Origin: Pedobacter ghigonis
GTDB lineage: Bacteria > Bacteroidota > Bacteroidia > Sphingobacteriales > Sphingobacteriaceae
Assembly: GCF_903166585.1 (NCBI RefSeq)
Contig: NZ_CAESCM010000001.1
Coordinates: 62,001 to 126,000 of the forward strand
DNA: 64,000 nt
Direction: 5' to 3'
The translations under genes were made by a program, and so were the position numbers. Within the stretch, counting starts at the first letter, position 1, and each line of letters opens with the position of its first letter. Below are positions 1 through 8,151 of the stretch, one piece after another. The notes under the pieces are model-generated. The model saw only the letters and a list, made by a program, of their open reading frames with translations. It had not been told where the DNA came from and searched no databases.

Positions 1-990
1 TTCTTTTAACACCAGGCCCCAAACATTTGCAATTAAGATGATGAAGGCCATGTGCAGAATCCACGAACTGGCACCATTACCCATTTTACTTTCGCCCATT
101 CCGTAAAAGAAAAACTGCAGGAACCAGGTGGTACCAGCAAGGGCCGAGAAAATATAATTTTTTAACAGTGGTGTTGTTTTATTCGTATAATCGCCAAATG
201 ATTTGTTCCTGGCATTAAGTACCATACACCAGATAAAGTTGGTGGTAAGTCCGCCCCAAAGTACAATTACATAAGTAACGTTGTTTTGATAAAGAAAATT
301 ACCGGTTTCAGCCGGATTAGCGGCTTTCCAGATGGCGTTTGCGGCATCGGCCATGGGTTTACCGGCTTCGATGCCAAAATTGAAACAAGCGCTTAACACC
401 CCTGATACGATACCTACAAATAAGCCCAGACCAAATTTATATTCTGTTTTTACCTCCATTCCGTGCGGATCGGTAATATCGGTTTTCATCTCTTTTTCCT
501 TCATCATACCGGCCCTGCCACAAATCACGATACCCAGCACACATACCAGTAAACCCAGTAAAACCATGCGCCCCCAATCGGTTTGCAGAAACATGGTGAA
601 AGTATCTTTACCTGCCTGCGGGAAAAAATCGAAGTAGATTGAAGGTAAGATGGAGCCTAAAACCATACAGAGCCCCAAAATAATGCTACTACCTAACGAT
701 ACGCCAAGGTAACGAACACCTAAGCCGTAAGTAAGGCCACCAATGCCCCAAAGCACACCAAAAAAATAAGTGAGCCATAAAATGCTGCCATTGGTACTGC
801 TGATAATGGCCGTAAAATTCGGGATAGTTAAATAAGCGGCAAGCGGTGGAACAATGAGCCAGGAGAATATCCCGCCTACGATCCAATAGCTTTCCCAGGC
901 CCAACCTTTAACCTTTTTATATGGTATGTAAAAACTTCCGGAGGCGAAACCACCGAAGAAATGAAAAATAACGCCTAAAATTGCCTGCAT
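1..990 (-). CDS. rhaT: L-rhamnose/H+ symporter RhaT family, 3' end cut by window
   Basis: The reverse strand is open from an ATG at 990 to the window edge (330 codons, no stop), so the last residues of the protein lie outside. The translation is a multi-helix inner-membrane protein that begins MQAILGVIFHFFGG and continues FASGSFYIPYKKVKGWAWE, a pattern typical of the RhaT/DMT-like L-rhamnose-proton symporters, which are about 340 residues long. The hydrophobic segments are spaced as expected for about ten helices. Family knowledge: it imports L-rhamnose with a proton. No rhamnose catabolic gene is adjacent inside the window, but a GH78 alpha-L-rhamnosidase lies at 57.3-60.0 kb. The annotation rests on my own translation and recall of the family. 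Confidence 0.85.
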   Translation of the reverse strand, partial: MQAILGVIFHFFGGFASGSFYIPYKKVKGWAWESYWIVGGIFSWLIVPPLAAYLTIPNFTAIISSTNGSILWLTYFFGVLWGIGGLTYGLGVRYLGVSLGSSIILGLCMVLGSILPSIYFDFFPQAGKDTFTMFLQTDWGRMVLLGLLVCVLGIVICGRAGMMKEKEMKTDITDPHGMEVKTEYKFGLGLFVGIVSGVLSACFNFGIEAGKPMADAANAIWKAANPAETGNFLYQNNVTYVIVLWGGLTTNFIWCMVLNARNKSFGDYTNKTTPLLKNYIFSALAGTTWFLQFFFYGMGESKMGNGASSWILHMAFIILIANVWGLVLKE

Positions 991-1102
991 GCTGTTAATT
1001 AATATTTGGTTGCCCTAAAATATAATTTACAGTAATTTTAACTGTTATGCACTGTTATGGATTTAAATTAATCACCTTGATTTTTACGATGGTGATACAG
1101 GA

Positions 1103-1321
1103 TGTTTTTTAACCATCCTAGACATGTAGGTAGCCCTAATGTTTTTTACCGCCTTAGACATGTAAGTACATTTAAGCCTGCTAACTGCAAACTAAGCCTT
1201 AGGTGCACTTAGGTGTCTAATATCATAGCACTATTGTTTTTTAACCACCTTAGACATGTAAGCACATTTAAGCCGGCAAACTACCAACCAGGCCTTAGGT
1301 GCACTTAGGTGTCTTAGGTGG
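1103..1321. repeat. Three-copy repeat with inverted ends (CCACCTTAGACA family)
   Basis: Three copies start with TGTTTTTTAACCA-like sequence at about 1103, 1140 and 1235. Copies 2 and 3 are about 80 bp long and 95 bp apart, and both contain TAGACATGTAAG, ACATTTAAGCC and CCTTAGGTGCACTTAGGTGTCT. The last copy is bounded by CCACCTTAGACA (1245-1256) and TGTCTTAGGTGG (1310-1321), which are inverted with one mismatch. It sits in the 515-bp gap after the rhaT start, where no gene is visible. It looks like a dispersed palindromic element of this genome, not a CRISPR. Confidence 0.7.
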
Positions 1322-1408
1322 AAATTAATTGCCGCCTAGCCATTACCACTGACAAAAAAAGAAGAAATTAATTTAGATAGTCGCTGTTTCAAGCGAATCC
1401 AGACATAA

Positions 1409-1494
1409 TTACTTTGAAACCTTCCTGCCATGGGCAGGGCCAAATCAAAGTTACTTTGAAACGTCCCTGCTATGCGCAGCACAAAATCAAAGTA
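1409..1494. repeat. Tandem pair of hairpin repeats (TACTTTGA...TCAAAGTA)
   Basis: Two adjacent units of about 42 bp each begin with TTACTTTGAAAC and end with ATCAAAG. Each unit is a nested hairpin: outer arms TACTTTGA (1452-1459) and TCAAAGTA (1487-1494) in the second, and inner arms CCTGCC/GGCAGG in the first. The pair lies just downstream of the hydrolase stop at 1506 and could act as a 3' structure, but it has no U-tract and reads more like a short interspersed repeat. Confidence 0.6.
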
Positions 1495-1505
1495 AAAACA
1501 GAAAA

Positions 1506-2357
1506 CTAGCTCAATATTTGAATCCGCTGTGCAATATCCTCAATTACATCAACCGACTTAAGAATTTTGTAATGCCCTACATCTTCGAATGATTGAGCTA
1601 CAATTGCTGAGTTTTTAGCTAGAAATTCCTGTAAAAAAGAATAGGGTGAAATATGGTCTTCGGGATCGAAAGCCAGAAAATGATTGGTATCGTTTTTTAA
1701 CTGGTACAAACTGGTCAGGTTAAAATAACTTGCCGGAACCGGGAACTCTTGTTCAAAATTGCTGAAGAAAACTTCCTGGTCTTTGCTGGCAATGTTAACT
1801 GAATCGAGGCTTTGTTCAAAATTCTCTTTGAGCCTGATTAAAGGCGCAATACTAACCAGTAGTTCTGGTTCTATACCCAGCTCCTGCAGGGCAATAACAT
1901 TGGCCATTCCACCCAGCGAGTGACCAATGAATATATCAGGCTGTACATAATTGAGCGCTATCGATTTAACCGAATCAGCATAGAGCATCAGGTTCGAAAA
2001 CTCAGAAACAGAACTTCCGTTGCCGGGTGCATCAAAAGCGATTACTTCCAGATCGTCGTTTTTTAACAGCGCAACAATAAGCTCGTAAAAATCCAATGCT
2101 TTTGAAGCCCAGCCGTGCGTAAGCAACACTTTCCTTTTACCTTTACCCCAGCTAAAACAATTGATACGGATTTCGGAACTGGTAAAATAGGTATCGAAAA
2201 CCGGGAGGCTAAATTGTTTTGATTCGGCGATAAGCTGCTCCTGATGCAGGCGCAGTGGCATTTTAGGCGAGTAAAAAATAAATTCGCGCATTAAAGCCGC
2301 ATCGGGCTTATCCGGCTGATGCTTCAAATCACCAATTAACTGCTTTAGCCTTTTCAA
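1506..2357 (-). CDS. alpha/beta hydrolase
   Basis: A 283-residue protein with an alpha/beta hydrolase fold. The nucleophile elbow is GHSLGG with Ser147. The oxyanion region is LLTHGWASKALDF, followed by AFDAPGNGSS near residue 110. The candidate catalytic His is in DVGHYKI near residue 262, and an acidic residue is available in AFDPEDH. No signal peptide is seen, so it is probably cytoplasmic. The substrate is unknown; the family includes esterases and lipases. It is transcribed directly after the NTP-pyrophosphohydrolase-like gene with a 3-bp gap, so the two are likely one operon. Confidence 0.85.
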   Translation of the reverse strand: MKRLKQLIGDLKHQPDKPDAALMREFIFYSPKMPLRLHQEQLIAESKQFSLPVFDTYFTSSEIRINCFSWGKGKRKVLLTHGWASKALDFYELIVALLKNDDLEVIAFDAPGNGSSVSEFSNLMLYADSVKSIALNYVQPDIFIGHSLGGMANVIALQELGIEPELLVSIAPLIRLKENFEQSLDSVNIASKDQEVFFSNFEQEFPVPASYFNLTSLYQLKNDTNHFLAFDPEDHISPYSFLQEFLAKNSAIVAQSFEDVGHYKILKSVDVIEDIAQRIQILS

Positions 2358-2360
2358 TGA

Positions 2361-2837
2361 TTAATAAATTAAATGCGATTTTAAATCTGCAGGAGAATAA
2401 TTAATCGATTTCAAAGTCTTGTCGTCCGATTTACGGAATACCAGAAACAGTCCGTCGATTTCCTTGTAGTAAGATTCTGTTCCGTCTTTATCTAAATAGA
2501 ACTGAATGGTGTTTTCGGCTTCTTCTACTGTTTTGCAAGCCTTACTCATGTTAGAGCGGTGCACCTCATCAAATAAAGTTTTAAATTTTCCACCTAAGCC
2601 AAATTCGTGTATAGCGCCGGCCAAAACATACTGTAAATCGCATAATGCATCGGCAACTTCTACCAGATCATCGTTTTCTACCGCTTCCTGTAATTCTTTT
2701 AACTCCTCGGCCAAAAGCGAAATACGCAGGTTAGCTCTTTGCTTAGATGGAATAACCGGATTTTCGAGAATAGGGTGTTTAAAAGTGGTGTGGAATTCGG
2801 CAACCTGGTTTAGCGAATTGGTTTCTTGCATGCTCAT
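2361..2837 (-). CDS. MazG/PRA-PH-like nucleoside triphosphate pyrophosphohydrolase
   Basis: A 158-residue, mostly helical protein. Residues near 35-85 carry the all-alpha NTP-PPase pattern: a helix with EELKELQEA, then DLVEVADALCDLQYVL, in which the Glu and Asp residues are of the kind that bind Mg2+ and the triphosphate. The C-terminal third (about residues 105-158) is less familiar. The family hydrolyses (d)NTPs or related nucleotides to monophosphate and PPi, often as house-cleaning. I chose the ATG at 2837; a TTG at 2843 and an ATG at 2831 are also in frame. On the minus strand a TAAGTTTG box (2860-2867) lies about 22 bp before the start and resembles a -7 element, but it has no clear -33 partner. 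Confidence 0.75.
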   Translation of the reverse strand: MSMQETNSLNQVAEFHTTFKHPILENPVIPSKQRANLRISLLAEELKELQEAVENDDLVEVADALCDLQYVLAGAIHEFGLGGKFKTLFDEVHRSNMSKACKTVEEAENTIQFYLDKDGTESYYKEIDGLFLVFRKSDDKTLKSINYSPADLKSHLIY

Positions 2838-2916
2838 GTTCAATTTAATCTTTATGCAGCAAACTTAAAAAAAACGGAAGAAATATTCGGGAGATTTTAT
2901 GCACACCGGTGGTTAG

Positions 2917-3068
2917 TTTTGGTTAAGCGGTTATTTTTGGTTAATTGGTTAATTGTTGAAATTGGCTAACTGGAAGTTTATCCATCAACTTGGTTAATCG
3001 GTTAATTGTTGAAACTGGTTAACTGTAAGGTTATACAAACAATTAACCAGTTAACCGATTTAACAGTT
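2917..3068. repeat. GGTTAATTG/CAATTAACC-type repeat cluster
   Basis: The gap between the NTP-PPase start and the response-regulator stop is dense in GGTTAA units: GGTTAATTGGTTAATTGTTGA, then GGTTAATCGGTTAATTGTTGA, followed by the complementary AATTAACCAGTTAACCGATT. The two halves can fold on each other. The same family recurs at 7471-7670 and 24231-24290. There is no coding potential; it is probably a non-autonomous palindromic repeat. Confidence 0.6.
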
Positions 3069-3071
3069 AAC

Positions 3072-3800
3072 CTAACCCTTCTTCCCTTCCCTTACCACCT
3101 TAAAAAACTCTTCCTTGTAGGTTTCTCCAACAGGAATGGCCTCATCGTTAATAAAAACGGTATTGCCATCAATCATTTTAATCTTCTCGATAGAAATGAT
3201 GTAAGATTTATGAATCCGGTAAAAAGGTGGTTTTGGCAATTGTGTTTCGAGCTCGCGCAGGGCCTGATAAGTGATGATCCGCTGCGTGGCAGTGTACACC
3301 GAAACATAGTTTTTAAGTCCTTCTATGTATAAAATATCGTCGTAATTTACTTTGATGAATTTATTTTTGGTATCGCCCTTGATGAAAATAAAGTCGTTAC
3401 CCGGGGCAGGCTGTTGCATTACTTCGGGCTGTGCTGCTGGTACGGGAGCTAAAATTTGCTGTGCCTTTTGGGCTGCTTTATAAAACCGCTCGTAAGAGAT
3501 GGGCTTTAACAGGTAATCGACCACATCAAGCTCAAAACCTTCCAACGCATATTCGGGATAAGCGGTAGTTAAAATTACCTTGCATTTGCCTCCACATATT
3601 TTCAAAAACTGTATGCCGGTCAATTCTGGCATTTGGATATCTAGAAACACAAGATCAACTTTTCCTTCCTGCACCAGATTCAGTGCCTCAAAGGCATTGG
3701 TGGTGGTGCCTACTAATTCGAGGAAAGGTGTTTTATTGATAAATGCCGCAATAATATCGGAGGCATAAGATTCATCATCAACAGCAAGGCAACGGATCAT
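3072..3800 (-). CDS. LytTR-family response regulator
   Basis: A 242-residue two-domain regulator. The receiver domain (residues 1-115) has the acidic pocket at Asp8/Asp9, the phosphorylation site Asp54 in VFLDIQMP, Thr79 and Lys99 in YLLKP. After a linker the LytTR DNA-binding domain (about 140-238) starts at FIFIKGDTKNKFIKV and includes ILYIEGLKNYVSVYT and FYRIHKSYIIS. LytTR proteins bind pairs of direct repeats two helical turns apart. It follows the kinase gene by 39 bp and they should form one operon. The boxes at 4890-4990 are the obvious candidate targets (inference). Confidence 0.95.
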   Translation of the reverse strand: MIRCLAVDDESYASDIIAAFINKTPFLELVGTTTNAFEALNLVQEGKVDLVFLDIQMPELTGIQFLKICGGKCKVILTTAYPEYALEGFELDVVDYLLKPISYERFYKAAQKAQQILAPVPAAQPEVMQQPAPGNDFIFIKGDTKNKFIKVNYDDILYIEGLKNYVSVYTATQRIITYQALRELETQLPKPPFYRIHKSYIISIEKIKMIDGNTVFINDEAIPVGETYKEEFFKVVREGKKG

Positions 3801-3839
3801 AGTTAAGATTTTGAAGGTAATTCGGATTTAAAGGTAAAG

Positions 3840-4847
3840 CTATAAATTTAAAATCAACGTGCTTTTATAGGTATTGCCGTTGTTAGAAACCAACAGTTCG
3901 TGCTTATCAGGATAAATCAGATCCAGCCTGCGGTGTACGTTTACCATCCCTACCCCACTGCTGTGGTCTTTTTGTGCATGACTAATCTTATTGCTGACCT
4001 CAAAACTCAGTCGTTTTTGCTGCACTTTAAGCTTAATGCGTACCGGTTGTGCTTCATCGTTTACCACGCCGTGCTTAAATGCATTTTCGACAAAGGGAAT
4101 CAGTATCAGTGCAGCAATTTTCTGGTCGCCAATGCCTTCAGTTGTAAACGTAACATAAAAATTAGGCTCGAAACGCATCTTGAACAGCTCTACATAACTC
4201 TCCAAATACCCCACTTCTTTATCTAAGTTCACTTTCCCATCCGGGCTATCGTTTAAGGTATAACGCATCAAATCAGACAGTCGCAAAACCGCATTAGCCA
4301 GTTTATCCGAAACAGGAATGGCCAGCGAATACACATAGTTTAGTGTATTGTACAAAAAATGTGGATTAATCTGCGATTTTAAAAAGGAAAGTTCGGCCTT
4401 TACTACCTCATCCTTGAGTTTAAGGTTCATCCGCTCGGCCAAAAAGCTTTTTTCTATCCCGTAAACCGCAGCAGGTACTACGATAAAGGCCAAACTCCAG
4501 TAAATGTTGTCAGAAATGTAATGCCAGGCCGTTGTACCTTCAGCGTAATTATGAAAACCAAACCATTTTAAGTACAAAACTTCTTCAATCAAATATCTCG
4601 AGGCAGTGAATATCGCTATGGTTAACAAAATGCCGCCAATTAACTGAAGGATTTTGCCCTTTTTCAAAAACCGGGGATATACCCACAAATAGCAGATATA
4701 AAACTCCATGATCTGAATAAAATTCATGGATATGGTAAAGGCCGATTGCCTTAAAGTAGTGCCTTCTATCACTGCACCACCATAAAAATAGCCCAAAACA
4801 AGTACCCAGCAAAGAATATGTATCGCAATCGTTTTTAAAGTTTTCAT
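3840..4847 (-). CDS. LytS/YehU-type sensor histidine kinase
   Basis: A 335-residue membrane kinase. The N-terminal 130 residues contain about four transmembrane helices (near 10-28, 38-58, 66-84 and 112-130) with no obvious extracytoplasmic sensor domain. The dimerisation/phosphoacceptor region (His_kinase family PF06580) is FLKSQINPHFLYNTLN with His163. The ATPase part has PFVENAFKHG (N-box) and a GVGMVNVHRRL glycine box. It presumably phosphorylates the adjacent LytTR regulator. It is divergent from the outer-membrane protein gene at 5056, and the shared 208-bp gap carries paired boxes. Confidence 0.93.
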   Translation of the reverse strand: MKTLKTIAIHILCWVLVLGYFYGGAVIEGTTLRQSAFTISMNFIQIMEFYICYLWVYPRFLKKGKILQLIGGILLTIAIFTASRYLIEEVLYLKWFGFHNYAEGTTAWHYISDNIYWSLAFIVVPAAVYGIEKSFLAERMNLKLKDEVVKAELSFLKSQINPHFLYNTLNYVYSLAIPVSDKLANAVLRLSDLMRYTLNDSPDGKVNLDKEVGYLESYVELFKMRFEPNFYVTFTTEGIGDQKIAALILIPFVENAFKHGVVNDEAQPVRIKLKVQQKRLSFEVSNKISHAQKDHSSGVGMVNVHRRLDLIYPDKHELLVSNNGNTYKSTLILNL

Positions 4848-4851
4848 GCCC

Positions 4852-4882
4852 TAAAACTATACAAAGCATTTTTAACTGCCTA
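4852..4882 (-). promoter_or_regulatory. Candidate kinase-operon promoter
   Basis: Read on the minus strand, TAGTTTTA (4852-4859) matches the Bacteroidota -7 element TAnnTTTG except for the last base. At the usual 19-bp spacing the -33 position (4879-4882) reads TAGG, which is poor. The -7 box ends 4 bp before the kinase ATG, so the mRNA would be nearly leaderless. The main support is symmetry: the nearest GGTTTGGCAT box lies 7 bp upstream, as on the other side of the gap. Confidence 0.35.
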
Positions 4883-4889
4883 TTTTCTT

Positions 4890-4990
4890 ATGCCAAACCT
4901 GTAAATAATTATCCCAAACCCTGCTTTTTTAGTACGAAAAGGATTTACAGCGCTTTAAGCGGTTGGGATAATATTTTGAGGGTTTGGGAT
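4890..4990. promoter_or_regulatory. Two mirror-image pairs of GGTTTGGGAT boxes (probable LytTR sites)
   Basis: On the minus strand, GGTTTGGGAT (4911-4920) and GGTTTGGCAT (4890-4899) are direct repeats offset by 21 bp. On the plus strand, CGGTTGGGAT (4960-4969) and GGTTTGGGAT (4981-4990) are direct repeats, also offset by 21 bp. Each pair points toward one of the divergent genes. A 21-bp offset is two helical turns, the arrangement known for LytTR dimers. I infer that the response regulator encoded at 3072-3800 binds here and controls both its own operon and the outer-membrane protein. Confidence 0.65.
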
Positions 4991-4997
4991 GATATAA

Positions 4998-5028
4998 TTT
5001 TCAGACTCCTGCGGCCGCTGCATCTTTG
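4998..5028 (+). promoter_or_regulatory. Candidate activator-dependent promoter of the OMP gene
   Basis: CATCTTTG (5021-5028) fits the -7 element TAnnTTTG with one mismatch, and TTTT (4998-5001) stands in the -33 position with a 19-bp spacer. The GGTTTGGGAT box at 4981-4990 ends 7 bp upstream of the -33 position, as expected for a regulator touching the polymerase. The start codon is 27 bp downstream at 5056. Confidence 0.5.
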
Positions 5029-5055
5029 GACCAATTAATTATAAAACAACAACCA

Positions 5056-7470
5056 ATGAACCGCTTAGTTAAAACCGCTCTTCTTATATTACTTATTTCA
5101 GGCATTCAAACTGCCCGTGCCCAAAGCAGCAAGGTATCCGGAACAATCACCGATAAAAGCAATAAAGCTTTAGATTATGCTTCAGTGGCACTAATCCGCC
5201 TGCCCGATTCGGCTTCGGTTGCTTTACAGGCTACCAACCAGCAAGGCGCGTATGAGTTTAATGATGTTAAAGCTGGCCGGTATTTAATCAAAGCCTTGAT
5301 GATGGGTTATGATAGGAATCAATCAGCAAGTTTTGAGGTAAAAGCAACCACTGTAAAAGTACCTGTGATTGTATTAACTTACCGCAGCCAAAACTTAAAA
5401 GAAGTAAACATTGTATCCAAAATGCCTGTTATCGATCAAAAAGCCGATCGGGTAATTGTCAATGTAGAGCAGATGAATACTGCCGGCGACAATGCACTTG
5501 AAGTCATTAGCCGGTCGCCAGGTGTAAAGCTGGATAAGGACGATAATATTGTACTAAAGGGTAAAAGCGGCATCAACGTGATGATTGATGGTAAAATGAG
5601 CTACATGAGTGGCCAGGAGTTAACCACTTACCTGAAATTGCTGCCTGGTTCGGTACTGAGTAAAATCGAGCTGATTTCTAACCCTCCTGCTTCTTTTGAT
5701 GCAGCGGGCACCGCCGGAATTATTAACATTAAACTAAAAAGGAACAAAATGCAGGGTTTTAATGGCAACATGAACCTTGGCGGAGGTTATGGCAGGTACG
5801 AAAAAATGAGTGCAGGAACCAACCTCAACTACAACATCGGTAAGGTGAGTACCTATCTCCGTTTAAATGCCGGCCATTACAATTCTTACAACCGCTTAAC
5901 CCTAAACCGCAGCATTGGCGAAGAACAGTATAACCAGCTTAATTTCTGGCATCCGGTTACCAATAGCCTCAACTACTCTACCGGGGCCGATTATTTTATG
6001 AACGAGAAGCATACTTTAGGTATAATGGTAAAAGGCTTTACCGCTCCAGAAGAAACCAAAGTAAACAGCAACTCTATCAATTACAATGCAGCGGGTGCAA
6101 AAATGGGTGCAACATCGATGTTTAATCCGCAATCCAATACAGAAAAAAACCATGCCTTTAACCTAAACTACCGTTATAAAACCGATAGTTTAGGCGGCGA
6201 ACTGGGCTTCGATGCTGATTATGTACGTTACGATAACAGCAAAAACGAAACCTTCACCAACACCTACCTTGATGTAAATGACAATGTGATTGGCAGCCCC
6301 ATCGATTTGCGCAATATTGGAATGGGCAACGTATCTATTTACTCGGTAAAGGCCGATTATACTTTAAACTTTACCAAAACATTTAAAATGGAAACCGGCT
6401 GGAAAAGCAGCTGGGTAAAATCGCAAAGTGATGTGCGTTTCGACTCGTTAAAAACAGCAGGCTGGATAAATGATGCCCGCCGTACAAACCAGTTTTTATA
6501 TCACGAGAACATCAATGCAGCCTACCTTTCATTGGATCAGAGTTTTAAAAATATACAAATCAAGGCAGGTCTTCGGGCCGAACAAACGCTGGGCAATGGC
6601 AGCTCATCGGGTACCAATACGCTAATCGACAGAAAATACTGGAAGCTTTTTCCAACCGTTTTTGTTTCTTTAAAAATTGATTCGAACAACCTGCTTACCG
6701 CAGCTTACCGGAAAAGTATTAACCGTCCATCCTACAGCAGTTTAAACCCCTTTACTTTCTACAGCGATCCTTACACTGCACTACAGGGGAACCCTATGTT
6801 ACAGCCTTCTTTTGCCAACAGTTTCGAACTAAATTATTCGATCAAAAATTTCAGGGTATTAACCTTAAGCTATTCGGTTAACAATGGTTCGATGTGGGAA
6901 GTGGTGTACCAAAATGATGTGACTAAAGAAAGTATTTCAAGACCCGAAAACCTGAACCGCACCACCAATTTTTATATGGCCACAGGTAGTCCGGTTGATA
7001 TAACCAAATGGTGGAACAACAATACCGAGGTTTCGGCAGGTTTTAACCGCACACAATCGGCGGTGCAGGGAAATGGCTTTAATGCTTTCTCGTGGAACTG
7101 GTCGGTAATGATGGATAATACCATAACTTTACCTAAAAACTATAGCTTAACTACTTATGCCTATTACGATTCGCCGTCGGTTTCGGGCCTGTTCCAGAGT
7201 TTAGGCAGTTACCAGTTAAATATTGGCGCGAAAAAAACATTTTGGAAAAAGAATGCAACCCTTGCTTTAAAGGTTAATGATATTTTTAACACCAGTGCTT
7301 TCAGGGCTAACCTGGAATACAACAACATTAAAACTTACTGGAGAAATGAATGGGAAAGTCGCAGGGTAAACTTAAATTTCACTTATAAGTTCGGCAATAT
7401 GAAAATAAAAACTGCCCGCAGCAGAAGTACAGGTACCAGCGAGGAGGAAAACAGGGTGGGTAAGAATTAA
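5056..7470 (+). CDS. Outer-membrane beta-barrel protein (CarboxypepD_reg + OMP_b-brl family)
   Basis: An 804-residue TonB-receptor-like protein. The signal peptide is MNRLVKTALLILLISGIQTA, cut near residue 22 after ARA. A CarboxypepD_reg-like domain (about 26-110, SGTITDKSNKALDYASVAL) is followed by a plug-like region (about 125-230, with VISRSPGVKLDKD and NVMIDGKMSYM) and an OMP_b-brl barrel to the C terminus. I start at the ATG at 5056; an in-frame TTG at 5026 would add ten residues ahead of the signal peptide and overlaps the -7 box. It stands alone, divergent from the LytTR kinase operon. The substrate is unknown; its paralogue is at 11984-14464. Confidence 0.88.
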   Translation: MNRLVKTALLILLISGIQTARAQSSKVSGTITDKSNKALDYASVALIRLPDSASVALQATNQQGAYEFNDVKAGRYLIKALMMGYDRNQSASFEVKATTVKVPVIVLTYRSQNLKEVNIVSKMPVIDQKADRVIVNVEQMNTAGDNALEVISRSPGVKLDKDDNIVLKGKSGINVMIDGKMSYMSGQELTTYLKLLPGSVLSKIELISNPPASFDAAGTAGIINIKLKRNKMQGFNGNMNLGGGYGRYEKMSAGTNLNYNIGKVSTYLRLNAGHYNSYNRLTLNRSIGEEQYNQLNFWHPVTNSLNYSTGADYFMNEKHTLGIMVKGFTAPEETKVNSNSINYNAAGAKMGATSMFNPQSNTEKNHAFNLNYRYKTDSLGGELGFDADYVRYDNSKNETFTNTYLDVNDNVIGSPIDLRNIGMGNVSIYSVKADYTLNFTKTFKMETGWKSSWVKSQSDVRFDSLKTAGWINDARRTNQFLYHENINAAYLSLDQSFKNIQIKAGLRAEQTLGNGSSSGTNTLIDRKYWKLFPTVFVSLKIDSNNLLTAAYRKSINRPSYSSLNPFTFYSDPYTALQGNPMLQPSFANSFELNYSIKNFRVLTLSYSVNNGSMWEVVYQNDVTKESISRPENLNRTTNFYMATGSPVDITKWWNNNTEVSAGFNRTQSAVQGNGFNAFSWNWSVMMDNTITLPKNYSLTTYAYYDSPSVSGLFQSLGSYQLNIGAKKTFWKKNATLALKVNDIFNTSAFRANLEYNNIKTYWRNEWESRRVNLNFTYKFGNMKIKTARSRSTGTSEEENRVGKN

Positions 7471-7668
7471 AGGTTAGTATTGGTTAATTGTATAAATCGG
7501 TTAACTGGTTAATTGTAGAGAGTGAATCGTCAACAAACAGTTAACCAGTTTCAACGATTAACCCTTTAAAGCCAAACATACAGTTAACCGATTAACCAGT
7601 TAAAACAATTAACCTTTAATTACCAGCAAACAGTTAACCAATTAACCAGTTTCAACGATTAACCCTAC
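7471..7668. repeat. GTTAACC repeat cluster
   Basis: The gap between the barrel gene and the GNAT gene is made almost wholly of short GTTAACC/GGTTAAC units. A 25-bp segment starting TTAACCAGTTTCAACG is repeated exactly at 7541 and 7642, and other units in both orientations could pair. The spacing is irregular and there are no unique spacers, so this is not a CRISPR. It is the same family as 2917-3068. Confidence 0.6.
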
Positions 7669-8151
7669 TTACAACACCAGCAACATCCACACATTGCAGG
7701 CGAAATGCCCTGAATTGCCTAATGGCGCAGGAAGTTTTACAAAACCTGCTTTTTGATACATGCCGATAGCTGTGGTAAGCTCGGGAAAGGATTCGAGATA
7801 TACTTCGTTATAACCAAAGTGCTGTGCCGATTCGATACTCTTTTCCATCAGCATTTTGCCTATTCCTTTTCCCCTGGCCGATGCAGCGGTGTATAGTTTA
7901 ACCAATTCTACACAACCTTCTGGCAGGCCATCTGTTGGATAAATACCACAACCTCCTATAATCTCTCCATCTTCTTCGGCAATCCAGTAAGCCGATTGAG
8001 CGCGTTCAAATAGCCGGGATAGCTCGTCGGTTGTTGGGTCGGTATAAACGGTACCAGGCTTGTCAATTTTAAATTCGCGTAAAATTGTCCTGATCATTTC
8101 TGCAGTAGCCTCATTATCTTCTGCTACTATCTTCCTTATTGTAATGGCCAT
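7669..8151 (-). CDS. GNAT-family N-acetyltransferase
   Basis: A 160-residue GNAT protein beginning MAITIRKIVAEDNEA. It shows the expected order of elements: an N-terminal strand and helix, the central strands YWIAEEDGEIIGGCGIYP, and the acetyl-CoA pyrophosphate loop ASARGKGIGKMLMEKSIE at about residues 92-109, followed by YNEVYLES and a C-terminal MYQKAGFVKL. The substrate cannot be read from the sequence. The start at 8151 is the first ATG; an in-frame TTG at 8199 would add 16 residues that do not belong to the domain. No operon partner. Confidence 0.87.
   Translation of the reverse strand: MAITIRKIVAEDNEATAEMIRTILREFKIDKPGTVYTDPTTDELSRLFERAQSAYWIAEEDGEIIGGCGIYPTDGLPEGCVELVKLYTAASARGKGIGKMLMEKSIESAQHFGYNEVYLESFPELTTAIGMYQKAGFVKLPAPLGNSGHFACNVWMLLVL

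Noticed and set aside
7471..7668. Regular-looking short repeats that could be a CRISPR array
   Set aside because: The units vary in length and orientation and have no unique spacers or cas genes.
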